From Pleodorina starrii (Eukaryota > Chlorophyta > Chlorophyceae > Chlamydomonadales > Volvocaceae), in contig BRXU01000024.1 in the NCBI GenBank assembly GCA_030267565.1, positions 1,720,501 to 1,784,500 on the forward strand: 64,000 nt of DNA. Reading direction: 5' to 3'. The position numbers and the translations under genes were made by a program. Below are positions 9,711-21,287 of this stretch, one piece after another (position 1 is the first letter of the stretch; every line of letters starts with the position of its first letter). The notes beneath the pieces are model-generated. The model did no database searches, was not told the DNA's origin, and was given only the letters and a program-made list of their open reading frames with translations.

Positions 9711-12700
9711 TCATGACGTTTTCCACCAGGGCAGCACCCGGCGGCAGTGCTGCAGCTGTGGGTTGAGCTGCGGCACATAGCCGGCGCCCTGTGAGATGAG
9801 TGAGCGCAAGGCCACCTGCTGAGACACCACGTACGTCAGGTAGTGCTCGTACATCGTGGCGTTCCCATTGCGACCGAATGTCGTGGACTGCGAGCAAGGA
9901 GACAAGTGTCCGGCAGAAATGTGATCATGCGAGGCAGGCAGGCAGGCAGGAGTGAAGGCGTGACTAGTTCCCCATGAGATCATGGGGTCAAGTCCGCCAG
10001 CCAACCTCTAAGTCGTCGATGAGTGAACGGGTGGACACCCCCGGCATGTCAGGAGCGCGCATGAGGTTACGGCTTGATGGGAGGTTGAGGTCAAAGATGA
10101 CGGGCCAAAACTCGCACGCTGAGTAGTGGGACGCGCAAAACTCATTCAGGTGGGGGGCGGTTGAGCGGACCCTGTGGTATTCCGAAGCGGTCAGCGGCTC
10201 ACGCACCCCACTTCTAACACTGATTGGCACCTCAGTGTGTTGACTTTGGTGATCATCAAGTTGGCAGCACTGGTGTGGTCGATAGCTGACCTTCCAACTG
10301 CACGGGCCATTCCTCACGCCCTCCACCGACAAAAATGTGTGCACAAGATGTACTGCAGTACATGCCCCGTCAGCGTACAAATTTCTTACTTGACCTCCCG
10401 AACTCTCATCTACAATATCCCGACATGGATGGCCGTTGTCTGCTGGTTGCATATGTACGACGCCTCCGGGCTCGCCCCACCCCATCCCACCCACTCAACC
10501 CACCTGGAGCAAGGCCTGGATGTTGGGGTCGGATGCGGATGCGGAGCTGCTGTTTACAATTCCGGCCCGGAGTTGCGCAATGGCAACTTTGGCGTGGGGC
10601 CGATGGACGAGCCAACACGACGGAAGGATGATGAATTGGAACTGCCAAAGCCGCCCCAAGGTTTCCGCGTAAGATACCTTGTCAAAGTACCACCCGCGGA
10701 AGCGCTGCATTCGGCATTAACGTGCACCGACACGCGGTCGACTCTTACGCAGAATTGAGTGGGTTGCTAAACGGATTTCCGAACGAGCGATACACCCTGA
10801 AAGCTGACAAGTGTGTGTTGGCGTGTACCCTGTAAAGCGCGTGCATCATGCACCGAGCGAGCCAACAGAAAGGGTTCGCCCCACCGTCGAGCCAACGCAC
10901 CTCATCGTAGCCTGGGTCATGGAATCTGGAAGGAAGGTCATCGCCGTCATCAAAGGCAGCCGACACCCGGATGGTTGAGTGATGCGAGCCGAGCAGCGCC
11001 CGCCGACAGTCAGTCAGTCCGTCAGTCAGTCAGCGGTCCATCCAGACACCCCCCGCGGCCGTGCATCCACACAGCCATCATCGGTCCATCAAGGCAGGAG
11101 CCATTGAGTAGTTCCGGGACGTAAGTGTGATGCCGTAATTGAGGATTTGTTTGTTTGCCAGGACGACTAGAGGGGCCCAGGTGGCAAAACAGCGGAAACA
11201 CACACTCATCGCAGCAGCGTGTTGTCACTGCGGCCCGTTGTAACACAGCGCAGATATGGATGCAGCCGCACAAACAGGTATTGGAGACACGTGGTGAATG
11301 GCTGGTATGGGCATTCTCCTGATCACTCAAGAAACTGGAAGGCTGATTCATTCACAGAAGCCTCCCAAAGATGGGGACACAACGCGTACATGTACGCTAC
11401 CGGTACTTACCGCCACATGATTCCCCAGGGCTCGAACCAGGTCCGGTAGGGCACCCCATAGGCTTGGTCGTCCGTTGCCCACCGTGAATGGTCAGTGGGG
11501 CCATGACAAGGCGGACAATGGCTGGTCTGGAACACGTCTATCGTCTTATTCCGCCAGAGCTCCACCAGGCTCGCCTTGTCGGCTGTCGATATGGGCGAGA
11601 CAGGATGTTGTGCCGCGGATGATAGGCCGGAGCAAACATGTGTAAGATATTGGCACCTCATATGGGAATGGGTAAGTGAGATATTTGTTGCGCGGGCCAA
11701 TACAATGCGCACTGCCGCCGTACACCGCCCACTTTCACCGCTGCCGACAACCTGCTCGCTACCCCTCGTCCCCTCCCTCAATTGTAATCCCTAACTGCGC
11801 CCAGCCCGGCGGCTGTCATGCCAGCGGCTTTTGTCACTCCATATCCCGTCCATTACTTTACACTTTGCGCACTGCCCCCTGGCGTTGGGTCTTGGGTGTG
11901 ACCCTGCCTGCTTGCCTGCGTCGGCAAAATTTATAAATCCACGGCCCCAAACCCTGAATTGCGATAATAGCCTTGAAATCTAAGATAGCCATCGGAAGGA
12001 TAACCAGCGTGATTGAACGCGGAGCTGTGAGTCGCACTTCTCATTGGAGCGCGACTGCCAGCGGCCTACGCAGCCTTTGTCGCGGAGTGAAATACAAAGA
12101 TCCACAAAAATAAACCACCGAATAGAGGAAGTAAGAAGACATTCCTTGAAAGGTCCCGACCGCGTCACTGCCGGCACAACCAAGTCAGCATTTGCGAGGT
12201 CTTAAAAGCAACTCGCCCGACTACAGGAATCCGCGCGAGTTTCCTCCAGGCGCTGATGCACTTTCAGTTGATCTGTTGGGAGTTGCAAGTTAACCGGCAT
12301 AGCAGCACTTGCCACGAGGCATAATCGAGAGTGACTCGCACTTCTTGGGCGGGGCCCCAGCGCGAAGCGCCCTGGGGGGGGGGTCCCCGCCCCCTAGGGT
12401 GTCCCCTGTCCGTGCCTGCCTGCCTGCGTGCCTGTCTGCCTGAGTTACGGCCAACCGTCTTCGCTCGATACGCTCGATTAGCAAGGTTAGTAGCCCTTAA
12501 ATAACTTGATAATAATCAGGAAATAGTTCTGTAATAGTACAAAACATGTTTGACTGATGGTCCGAGGCCGCACTCGCTCCAACGCATACAGCACTCCTAT
12601 TCATTCCAACTCATACCGTGTTGGTGTTCATATATTAATGTTAACATGACGGCGTCTCGTCGTATCAACACCCAACATGCATAGAGAACATTGGTCATAA

Positions 12701-15700
12701 CCACACCATAGTTCGGCTCCTGTAGGCCCTGGTCCGACTGCCTTGACGCATTTTACTAGTACACGTGGTTACAAATGTTGCAAGGGACAAACTATGAGGA
12801 TTTGCTGTTTGGACGCCAAGCCAAATGCAGGCGCGAAGCGGTCTTCTGCGGGGCGCCAAGTCCAGTCGGCAAGCCCTAATATAAATGGATGAACGCTGTG
12901 CAGCAAAGTGACATAACGTCATAACTTTGCGACGGCTTTGAACATTTGATGTAAACCTGATTGTGGCACGCGGCGGGGTTGGGGTTGGGAAGGCCGGACC
13001 GTACGGGTTCCACCAGGGACGGATGCAAGTCATGGCTGTCAAGATCCGCTGTCAAGAGCTGCTGAAGAGCTGTTGCCCCCATTTGGGTCTCCCGCGCAAG
13101 TAGACGACCCTTAACTCGCATGAGAAAGCTGATTCCGGTTTGTCATTCCCGCGAAGATATGGCATTTCTACGATTCCAATTATATGAATTTGCCTATCGC
13201 CTAACCTACCGTACATTCTCCCAAATGTGCTCGGCTACCAACCCTAACTGTTCTTGTCACATTGTCCACCACAGATCGCGAAACAACATTACAAACATGC
13301 AAGCATCGCCTGAGTCGGAACAAAGCGTCGGTGGTACCCACCGGAACGTCCCCCACCCTCCCACTGGAAGTGCACCCCCCCCTTCCACCGAAGATCACGT
13401 GCGAGGTGGCCACACGCAGGGACCCCACAGCCATGTACGGACCTCGCGACGCCTCCTCCGCTACGCGACTCGCCGTGTGCATGTCCAGCGACGGGTTGGG
13501 CTCCCACGCCGGTAAGATGAAGAGCTTGGGGGTCGGGGTTATCGAATGGGCGAGTATGAGCTGAACCCTGCGAGCGAGCCACCAGAGCACGAGTCAGCCA
13601 AGGATAAGGACAAGGGGTTGGTGTCGGCTTCCTTGAAGCCGGAAAAGGGCGGGGCCCCGTTGAATCCGTACGAGTTAAGTTGAGTGCTAGGGCGGCGAGG
13701 GCGTCAAGTGTGTGAGCGTCGACATTCCTGCTGATAGACAGCCAGAGCTTTATTCCCGAAGTGCCTGCTAGCGGAGTCGTCAGGAAGGCCTGCCGGCGCC
13801 GCGCGAATCACGTCATCCCGCTGGGTGCATGAGCGCATCGACCGAAATACGGCATCATTTCCAAAGCGAGCGACGAGGGCGTCAAGTGTGAGAGTGTCGA
13901 CATTCCTGCTGATAGACAGCCAGAGCTTTATTCCCGAAATGCCTGCTAGCGGAGTCGTCAGTGCGCAGGCTTCGCTACCGAGGTATTCGCCATAGAGAGG
14001 CTTGACAGCTTCAACATTAGGACAGGGAATGAAGAAGTCCCCTAGGTTGCCGACTGGACTTGTTGGGCGGCCCGCAGAAGACTGCATCGTGCGTGCATTT
14101 GCGGCTTGGCGTCCGACAACCAGCAGTTTGCCCCTCATGGTTTGTCCCTTGCAACCTTTGTAATAGTATTATGCGTCAAGTCGGTCGGACCGGCTAGCAG
14201 AGCTGTGGTGTGGTCGCGGGAAGAATGTTCGCATTGCAAATATACGGTAGTTGGTTGCCAAAACGAAGATTCATTTCACGCCGTCATGTCAGAATTTTAT
14301 TATGAGGAACGATGAATCTTCTGGAATTGATTATAGGCCGAGAGGCGTTGATTTGACCTCGGCCTCGGGCCATGGAGACTGCAAAACTGGTTTGTACTCA
14401 TACGATGTTTGTTCCAAATAATAAAGATACCATGCAATAAAGAATGTAAAATGTTGCTTATATCGCGTTTCCGCTGGCCGAGATACGTCACTTGGTTCGT
14501 TACACAAGCGCGCGCCCTTTGGGGCGCGGGCTGCCGTAGCGCCCCTTGCGGATGCGTATGTGTGTGTGTAGCGTAGCGTTGCAGGTGAGGAGGCGCGCGC
14601 AACTTCAGTCGTGCACGTGGAAATTGCGACATGTGACTTGCGACGAAAATACGATTGTGCACGCGCGGTACTAAGGGCGTTGTAGGGCCTAGCGTAGCGG
14701 ATCGTAGCGGAGCATAGCGGATCGTAGCGCTGCGTTGCGCGCGAGGAGGCGCGCACGCGACTCTAATCGCGCACGCTAAAATTGCGACTTGCGACGAAAA
14801 TGCGGAGCGGAGCGGAGCGGCGGAGCTTAGCGGAGCTATGCTATGCTCCGCTATGCTAGTAGCGCGCGTGCACGATCGCATTTCCCTCGCAAATCGCAAG
14901 TTGCAATTTCAACGTGCGCGATTACAGTCGCGTGCACGCTACGCTACACTACACAACTCTATGCTACGCTCCGCTCTGCTCCGCTCTGCTACGCTCCTCT
15001 ACACTCCGTTACGCTACGCTCTGCTACACAACGCTCTGGATGGAGGAAGCGTATGGAGGAAGCGATGAGATGGGATCCAACTCGTTTGGCGAAGATGCTT
15101 GAGCGCATCTGGGCCCACCGCAAATCAATGGTCCCCTTTGGCCGCTAGTATCTCCTCCTCCTGCACGGGCGGTTTTCTACTGTCGTGCTTTTAGGCGTTT
15201 TTGTTCCCTTGGGCCGTCGGCTCGTATGGTTTTTTTGTTCATGAGAGGGGCACGCACCCCCAACCATGTAACACCATCACCCGGGCAAACGTGTGGCTGG
15301 CGGAGCCACCGCCAGGCATGCAGCAGTGCGTGTGGGACGTGATCTGCTTGGCGGCGCTCACGGCCATGGAACGGGCGCGCGTGGGGCTGTGGGCAGTCAG
15401 GAACTCGCCCACCGCCCCGGATGACCCAGACCCAGTTGAGGTGGCCAAGGTGCGCGCAGCGCTAGAGTTCTGGCAGCGTGTGCGGGGGTTTGCGGAGCTA
15501 GACGTGCCAAGGCGGAGATGGGACGGGGTAGGGCCTGACCACCCCATCCTGGCGGTGGTCAACGGCCACTTCCGGTGTGTGCAGCACGCAGGGATGGGTA
15601 TGGAGGGAGAGGGAGGGGACGTGGAGGGGTGAGGGAGGGAACTAAGGGCATCGAGGCAGGGAGGCGTGAGAGGAGGGGACGCGGGGGGGTTCCTTTGGGT

Positions 15701-18700
15701 CCGAGAGGACTAAGGGTACAGAGACCGCCGCGGGCTGCCTTTTGTAGGCGAGGGAGGCTTTAGGGAGCGGGTATAGCGAGGGTGAGGCGAGTTGGCGAGG
15801 TGCCGCTTAGTGCGAACTATAGCTCCGTCACCTAGCCTGCTGCCGCAAGGCCCGCTCCCGACCTCCTGCCGCATCGAGGCTAAGCGGCGCTCTGGAGCTC
15901 GGCCTCTAGGGCCCCCCCCCCGGCCGCTCCGGGGCCGTCGTAGTAGGAGTAGCAGCAGGGGTAGGGCGCGCGCTGTCTTGGGTTATCCTTTGGTGCTGAC
16001 CGCCGACGAGCCGGACCAAGCTCGGGGCAGTTCCTCAGCGCTTTGTTTTCGCGCCTAGAGGAGCACCGCCAGCCGGTAGCAGGCCGGCCGGTCGCCCCGG
16101 CACTGCAAGGACTTCAGGGCGGGCAGGACAGCGCGGGCGCCGCGTAGTGCGCCGGCGTGACTGCTGTTTGTGCGGACGAAGGGCCCAGCTGCCGTGAGCT
16201 CATGCCTTTGGGGAGCCGCTGCGCCGTACACCCGTATATGGGGTGTACGACGCAGCCAGCTCTGCGTCGAGCAGGAGGGGGTAGCGGCCCCTCACGCCCT
16301 TCTCCCACCGCAAAGGGGAGAGTGCTTAGGCGGTCTTTCCGTCGGGGCTGGGTTAGCAGCCCCTGGCCAGCGTCAGGGCCCGGTCAGATACTGTAACGAC
16401 ACACACACACACACACACACACACGCGGACGGACATTTTGATCGGGGTAAGGCCTCTGCTTCTCTAGCAAGCTAGAGGCGCTACGGCTACTAGAGGCGCT
16501 ACGGCTACAGGGCGGGGGTCCCCTGGGCGCTTCGCGCTGGGGCCCCGCCCAAAAAGCGTTTGGTTGAGTTCTGCACACCCTACATTCCACCTCTCACGCT
16601 CGTGGGCCCCCTGCAAAGCGCACAGACGCCAAAGAGACCTTCGACAAAGTCCGACCCAACGCACCAGGTCGCATTGGTGATGAGCTGGTTGAGGGTGTTG
16701 CTGGGGCCCAGGTCCACATCGATCATCGCTGCAAGGGGTGTGGTCACCGCCGCCATGGCCGCGTTGCGCATGGCGTTGGTGGGCATGATGGCGGCCAGCG
16801 GCCGGTCCCACACGCGCTCTGTGAACAGCAGCAGCCGCAGCTGGCAGCCGCTGCCCGACTCCATCCGCTCGAAAAGCGCCTGGACCCAAGCAGTACACGT
16901 GGCGGGCACGTGACGAGCAAGAAAAGGGTAGGTGGCCAGACATGATGCTCAGAGGGCGGGTTTATGCGTCGGGGCCAAGCCCAAGGCCAACGGTGTGCGG
17001 AATGGATGGTTGGCCCCTATCGGTTGCCGCGCAGTAGGTCAGGTATCATGCGTCGTGGGGATCATCGCCACATCTGTGTACAGCGTGCAGCAGGTGCAGG
17101 AGATGAGCATGACTGAAGATAGGCATTGACCGCTCCCTTTCTTTAGGCTTGCATGTTGCAGGAACTGAGGTGGCTGCGGTAAGCCAACCCCAAAGGAAGA
17201 CGCCAGACCGAAACGCCCACAAACGCCCACCGTCTGCGTCTCTGCGTCGGCCATACGTGTGGCCTGACACCCAATTGTTTCTGAACCTGTATTGCGTTCT
17301 CTGTTTGCGGTTACATTTTGCGGGCCTGTGTAAATCGTATCGCGACCAACTTTCCGCTGACGTTTCGAGTAAGGGCGGAATCAACGCTCCACCAAACCGC
17401 AACGCCATTTTCGCCCCAGTGTCACTAGCGTCTTCACTGCGCGCCCTTGGTTAGCGCTTGGCTGGGCGGCCTTTTCATGTAGTGTATTCGTCAGCGACAT
17501 GAGGCCGATAGCGTTCTTGGGCACCGCCCCTGGGCGCGAAGCGCCTTCGGGGGGCGGAGGGCCCCCACGAACACCCCCATCAGTCCGCCTGTGCGTTAGT
17601 GCGTGCGCTTCTTGGGAACTTCCACGCCATGCATAACTGTAGATGTAGGTTGAATTCTTGTGATTGGTTATATCGTTGGAAGGGATTCGTAAACCATGGC
17701 CTGTGGCGTAAGTTACATATTAGTACAAGTTACTTGAATCGGTGCCGTCTGCTACTATAAGCGAGGACATCCAGCGATACTATGCTTTGCATAGAATATG
17801 GCGAAATTGTAATGACGCTGGCCAGAAAGAAAAAACATAAGCACATGGGCATCGAGGGTGATTAGACTACACTTTGCACCGTTGCTGTGCGCGCCCCTTG
17901 GAAGTAGTCCCGGGACCCTCGTGAGGAAACATCAATACAATTCTCCTTCCGTGTCGTAACAACGCTACCCCCGTAAGCAGCTGCTCGCGCGAAGCCGTAT
18001 TCTTCGTTTTTGGTTTGGGTTGGAGACACGAAGTTTGACAGATGTACAAACAGCAGGAGGGAGGCGGTGCCCTTTTTTCCGCGCTTTGCAAAGCGCAAAC
18101 CCTACTTGCCTTCTGCTGCCATTGCCCATGTTTCCACGATGCTTCGGTACACGGTTGTACCTCTGCCTGGGGTACTCAGAAATTTCATCCCAAGGGGATG
18201 GGATGGTGGGACATCCCCCCCATAGAGAGCGCGTGCATATGGGTGTGTTCCCCAACAGCGCTTGCCAGTTCCGACAAAGCTATCAACCCCTTGCTTGTCC
18301 CACAGCACATCACCGCACCTGCAGTTCGGCCCAGAAGGCATTGATCTGCGGACTCCTGCCTTGCTCCGTCTTGCCTAACTCGCTTTCATGAGTTTCATGT
18401 ACCCAAAGGGGTTCTGAAAAGCCGGGTTCCTGCTGCTGCAGCTGCTCCCTCTGCTGCTGCAGCCGACGGCGCTGTCCATTGCCGTTGCTGTCGCCACCGC
18501 CATCGCCCGTAACATTGCGCCGGTAGACCCGGCGGACAAGCACAGGCACATGAATGGCCGCTACCAGAGGCCCAACATAAGAGCGGCACCTGCAGCAGAC
18601 ACATGTTGTGACGTGTGACACGGCGGGCAATAAAGTCATAGCGGGAATTATGTGGAGGATCGTGCAGCTTGATCTCGGTGGGCGGGAGGCCGCATGTTCC

Positions 18701-19241
18701 ATTACAGCCAGCTGCAGTTAAATGAACATGCAAGTGAGTACATGAACGTATGAGATGCGCAACCTATTTGCACGGACCAAGGTCCCGGTCCTAGGGGCAA
18801 GCTGAGGGTGACATATGTCCACTGCAACGATGGTAATGCCGGCGCTGGCCGTGGCGGAATCCGGCCCCGGCATGGAGCTGTTGGCGGCTGCTATGTATTG
18901 TCGAACGGGGAATGGACAGACGCATCTACGGCAAACCATCAAATGGCTAGCACCCTTGGGTTGTCTGGTCTGGTGACTCAGGTGGACAAGCCTCAGGTGG
19001 CCCCAAACCCCTCCGGTGAGTTGTGCCGGTTGCATGCGCCTGCCCAACATGCAGCAGACCTCTATCTTGCGTGCCCGCAGCCTTGCCCGCCCATCCAATG
19101 AACTACGCTGACAGCCGATCCATCGCGACTGGATCGCACCGGACAGTACTCACTGCATCTCCAGCATCGGTAGCCGGTCGCGCGACACCATTGTAAACAC
19201 CGTCAGGGGCACGCTGCTGGTTCGATTCGACCACCACACGC
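9711..19241 (-). CDS. GT49 (LARGE-like) glycosyltransferase, 5' exons unresolved
   Basis: This is a predicted Golgi-type glycosyltransferase. Minus-strand exons are 19,241-19,154, 18,589-18,319, 16,879-16,665, 11,582-11,411, 10,925-10,901, 10,704-10,504 and 9,887-9,711. Codon phase agrees at every junction except that between 16,665 and 11,582. Family motifs in order: VPLTVFTMVSRDRLPMLEMQ; SYVGPLVAAIHVPV; the DxD site in AMIDVDLGPS within PTNAMRNAA..AMIDVDL; CHGPTDHSRW and FEPWGIM; RFRGWYFDK; and ILPSCWLVHRPHA. The 25-nt exon supplies FHDPGYDE between FEPWGIMWR and RFRGWYFDK. A stretch of some 40-60 residues normally found between the DxD part and the CHGPTD part (the family's VVPAFE region) is not visible. 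It should fall in the 5-kb gap at 11.6-16.7 kb, which is full of repeats, so the gene may be broken. The start exon and membrane anchor were not found. Confidence 0.7.
10901..10925 (-). other. 25-nt microexon of the GT49 gene
   Basis: It is bounded by the acceptor ccttccttccag and the donor GAG|GTGCGT. It takes the phase-2 end of the previous exon (TGG CG|) and gives a phase-0 end before CGC TTC. Without it the frame of the two flanking exons does not join and the conserved P-x-YDE-RFRG segment would be missing. Confidence 0.75.
12390..13120 (-). repeat. dispersed family A, copy A3 (inside the GT49 intron)
   Basis: On the minus strand it runs from gcgcgggagacccaaatggg through the family core to the AT-rich part and a CTGC-type microsatellite near 12,405-12,440. 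It is one of several insertions that enlarge the intron between the DxD exon and the CHGPTD exon. Confidence 0.65.
13565..13970 (-). repeat. dispersed block B, copy 2, with an internal direct duplication
   Basis: The minus strand again reads GIKLWLSISRNVDTLTLDAL next to FSGFKEADTNPL. The segment ggcgtcaagtgtg..gctgatagacagccagagc occurs at 13,700-13,790 and again at about 13,875-13,960, a direct duplication with a period near 175 bases. Confidence 0.55.
13975..14490 (+). repeat. dispersed family A, copy A4 (partial), followed by family E
   Basis: The core tgcggcttggcgtccgacaa through cggtcggaccggctagca is clear. It is followed by the family E phrase gcaataaagaatgtaaaatg at about 14,435, the same order as at 3.8-4.4 kb. 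Confidence 0.65.
14520..15050. repeat. fold-back region built from a roughly 100-bp unit and a TAGCG-type simple sequence
   Basis: Two direct copies (about 14,590-14,690 and 14,743-14,805) and one inverted copy (about 14,855-14,945) share a phrase like tcgcgcacg-taaaattgcgac followed by ttgcgacgaaaatgcg. They are separated by short tagcgtagcggatcg-type repeats, and the complementary gctacgctac-type repeats follow on the other side. The centre of symmetry is near 14,840. Confidence 0.65.
15201..15632 (+). pseudogene. LINE (L1-type) C-terminal fragment
   Basis: One open frame reads NVWLAEPPPGMQQCVWDVIC and then LAALTAMERARVGLW. The W-L-x-x-PPPG..VWDVxCLAALxAMExxR pattern is the end of chlorophyte L1 ORF2 proteins. 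The upstream domains are missing. It sits inside the GT49 intron. Confidence 0.6.
15633..16398. other. probable LINE 3' region; no gene
   Basis: GC-rich, purine-skewed sequence follows the LINE fragment, with no coherent frame. A short palindrome (gtacacccgtatatggggtg) lies near 16,215. This may be the untranslated tail of the LINE. Confidence 0.3.
16399..16424 (+). repeat. (CA)n microsatellite
   Basis: There is an uninterrupted run of CA dinucleotides, about 13 units long. Confidence 0.95.
16880..18318. other. GT49 intron, nothing else recognised
   Basis: The intron lies between exons that join in phase 0. It contains the phrase gggcgcgaagcgcc near 17,530, which is also seen near 4,460, 12,360 and 16,530 in either orientation. 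No gene is evident. Confidence 0.4.
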
Positions 19242-19715
19242 CTGCAAGATTAAGGCTGCAATAGGGGGCATTGGCGGATGCAACGAACATGGCGGAATCA
19301 GGCTGCAACAAGAGGGGTAACAGGGCGGGGGTAGTGGCGCCGGAACGAACCGCGCGGGCAGTTCCGCGTTTGTATATTGCATGGAAATACCGGCCCTGTT
19401 TGTGTGTGTTGCGCATCGTAGCGATTGCTTCTTAAAGGAACAGTAACTGCTAGGCGACATTGCTGCAACAAGGCCTAAATCATCACTCAGAATATTGATG
19501 ATAATGTATCGATGGGCAATACATTATGTATTAGTATGCTTTCACGAGTATGAAAACCCGGAATAGCCGGAAGATAGTTTCATGGTGTATGGCGACGAAC
19601 GAGCGAAACAGCACCGCGCGGCGCAAATGCAGTTAAGATCATGCACGACAAGTTAAGAGTGATAGTCTGCTGTATGAATGCATTTTGCGCCAGTCGTCTG
19701 CTCTCCGTTGTGCAC

Positions 19716-19841
19716 CTGGTAGGACGGCCAGCCAGCCAATCTTTGAACCCTCTGGGCGCTGGATCAAAGGCTTCGTTCCAGCAGGTTTTCAACAACACCG
19801 CCGGATGTTCTGAATCATTTCCGACTGTCGCAGCAAAGGAC
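19716..19841 (-). CDS. candidate exon, possibly the 5' part of the GT49 gene
   Basis: It is bounded by the acceptor cacgttcag and the donor CCAG|GTGCAC, and open in phase 2 in and phase 2 out. It encodes SFAATVGNDSEHPAVLL followed by WNEAFDPAPRGFKDWLA, which looks like real protein. It lies upstream of the GT49 exons on the same strand. It cannot join directly to the exon at 19,241, which needs phase 1, so another exon would be required between them. Confidence 0.3.
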
Positions 19842-20250
19842 CTGAACGTGCAAGTGCACATTTGATTGCAGCATCTTCTTTTGACAGCCGGGAAACCATG
19901 ATGTATGTACTCGACGAATGGGCGATGTCCGACAGCAAGGCACTGCAGCTTCACCCTTAATATACATATCGCCCACCTGATAACCGATGAGTACAAAAAG
20001 CCAAGGATGACTGCAGCTATAACTCGCATGGATTGTCTCCGTTCCATGGCGTGCACATGAAGCACTGCCAGCATAAAGTGCTAGAGCAGAAATCTCGGAG
20101 ACCGTCAGGCTGACTCTCTATATACGGTGTTTGCCACCCGATGACGGGATTTATACATTATTTATCATAGTGAGAAGAGCCACGTTATGTAAATTTCTTG
20201 GATTGCATTTTCTTTATTTTGGGCTCTTTTAGCCATGCAAGGTATCATAA

Positions 20251-21082
20251 TAGGCCCATTTCTATGGGCCGAAACCAGTGCTCGTCCCGCGGTACGGCAT
20301 TTCTATGAGCGAACTTTGCGCGTGTCGTCCACGTCGTATTCCATCTGGCCTTTGGGCTTGTTGGAATACGACAGTGCGTTATTGTAGTTTGGAGTAAGTT
20401 AAAAGTGGAGCTAGTGGAGCCAAATGCACATTTGCAAGTTTGATGTTAGGCATACGCGGCGTGTGATTGGCTTTCGAACGGTGTCAGTCCCTTGAAGAGC
20501 CGTGATGTTCAACACATAGTCCATCTACCTAGCATCTTACAATATGTCTATGACTTTGTTAGAAAGTATAATGTTTGAGCTCTAGGTAGTCAGTAAGTAC
20601 TAGGCTTGGAGCCTGAAATCTAGAGGCATGTCGCTGCCTAACTTGCTTGAACTCCACTGGCACCCCTGATCAGACGCTTAACCAGACTCAGATTAGCCAT
20701 GGGGCTGGCACTCCGGCTGCTTCAGGATTCCGACAAAGACGCCGACAGCAAGTGTGAACATGAGCATGTGCCACTTGGAGACGTTCCACATGACCAGGAA
20801 CGCCAGGCACATCCGACCATACAACTCATAAATCTCAGATAGTTCTTCATCAGTGAAATCTCCATTCATAGGCGTGTCCATATGGGGTAGAGTTGGACGT
20901 GGCCCTAGAGGCTGAGATTGTTAACGCTTCGTGCAGGCTTTTGTGGCATGTAATATTAACAAGTTCAGAAGAACAACGGAAGTGAAGTACTGCTTTCGCT
21001 TGGTCTCAGACGCCCATAGAAATGTCCTGTTTTTTTGTACTACCGAAACCAATGCTCGTCAAAAGCCATAGAAATGGGCCTA
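20251..21082. mobile_element. putative small DNA element with 17-bp terminal inverted repeats
   Basis: The left end reads taggcccatttctatgg (20,251-20,267) and the right end is its exact reverse complement (21,066-21,082). If TA is the target duplication, the element proper starts ggcccattt. Further copies of the catagaaatg motif and of gaaacca-tgctcgtc lie just inside both ends, so the ends share more than the 17 bp. The one notable frame inside is the 62-residue ORF at 20,693-20,881. No transposase is seen, so it would be non-autonomous. Confidence 0.5.
20693..20881 (-). CDS. hypothetical 62-residue membrane protein
   Basis: It begins with ATG and an acidic head (MDTPMNGDFTDEELSEIYEL). One or two hydrophobic stretches follow (MCLAFLVMWNV and HMLMFTLAVGVFVGIL) and it ends KQPECQPHG. 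I do not recognise the family. Codons are less GC-biased than in the PP2C or OPR exons. It lies inside the putative TIR element. It could be an independent small gene or a captured first exon of a membrane protein; no good donor site is visible near its end. Confidence 0.35.
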   Translation of the reverse strand: MDTPMNGDFTDEELSEIYELYGRMCLAFLVMWNVSKWHMLMFTLAVGVFVGILKQPECQPHG

Positions 21083-21287
21083 ATGAGCATGTAGCGAGGT
21101 GTAGCGCATGCATTTCTGCTTGCGTACACATTTAGCATATCATATCAAGTGGCGACTCAAGTAAGCACTGCTCTAGGGCATAGAAATAAAATAGTCTGAA
21201 TTAAGTGTTGTGTTGTACGTGGACTGGCACGAGCGTAAGTTGGAGCTCGTGTGTATATGTATATGGCTTTGGAGAAGGTCGCATTAA

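Noticed and set aside
10745..10966. 73-residue minus-strand frame as a separate gene
   Set aside because: Only 25 bases of it are used, as the microexon; the rest is intron.
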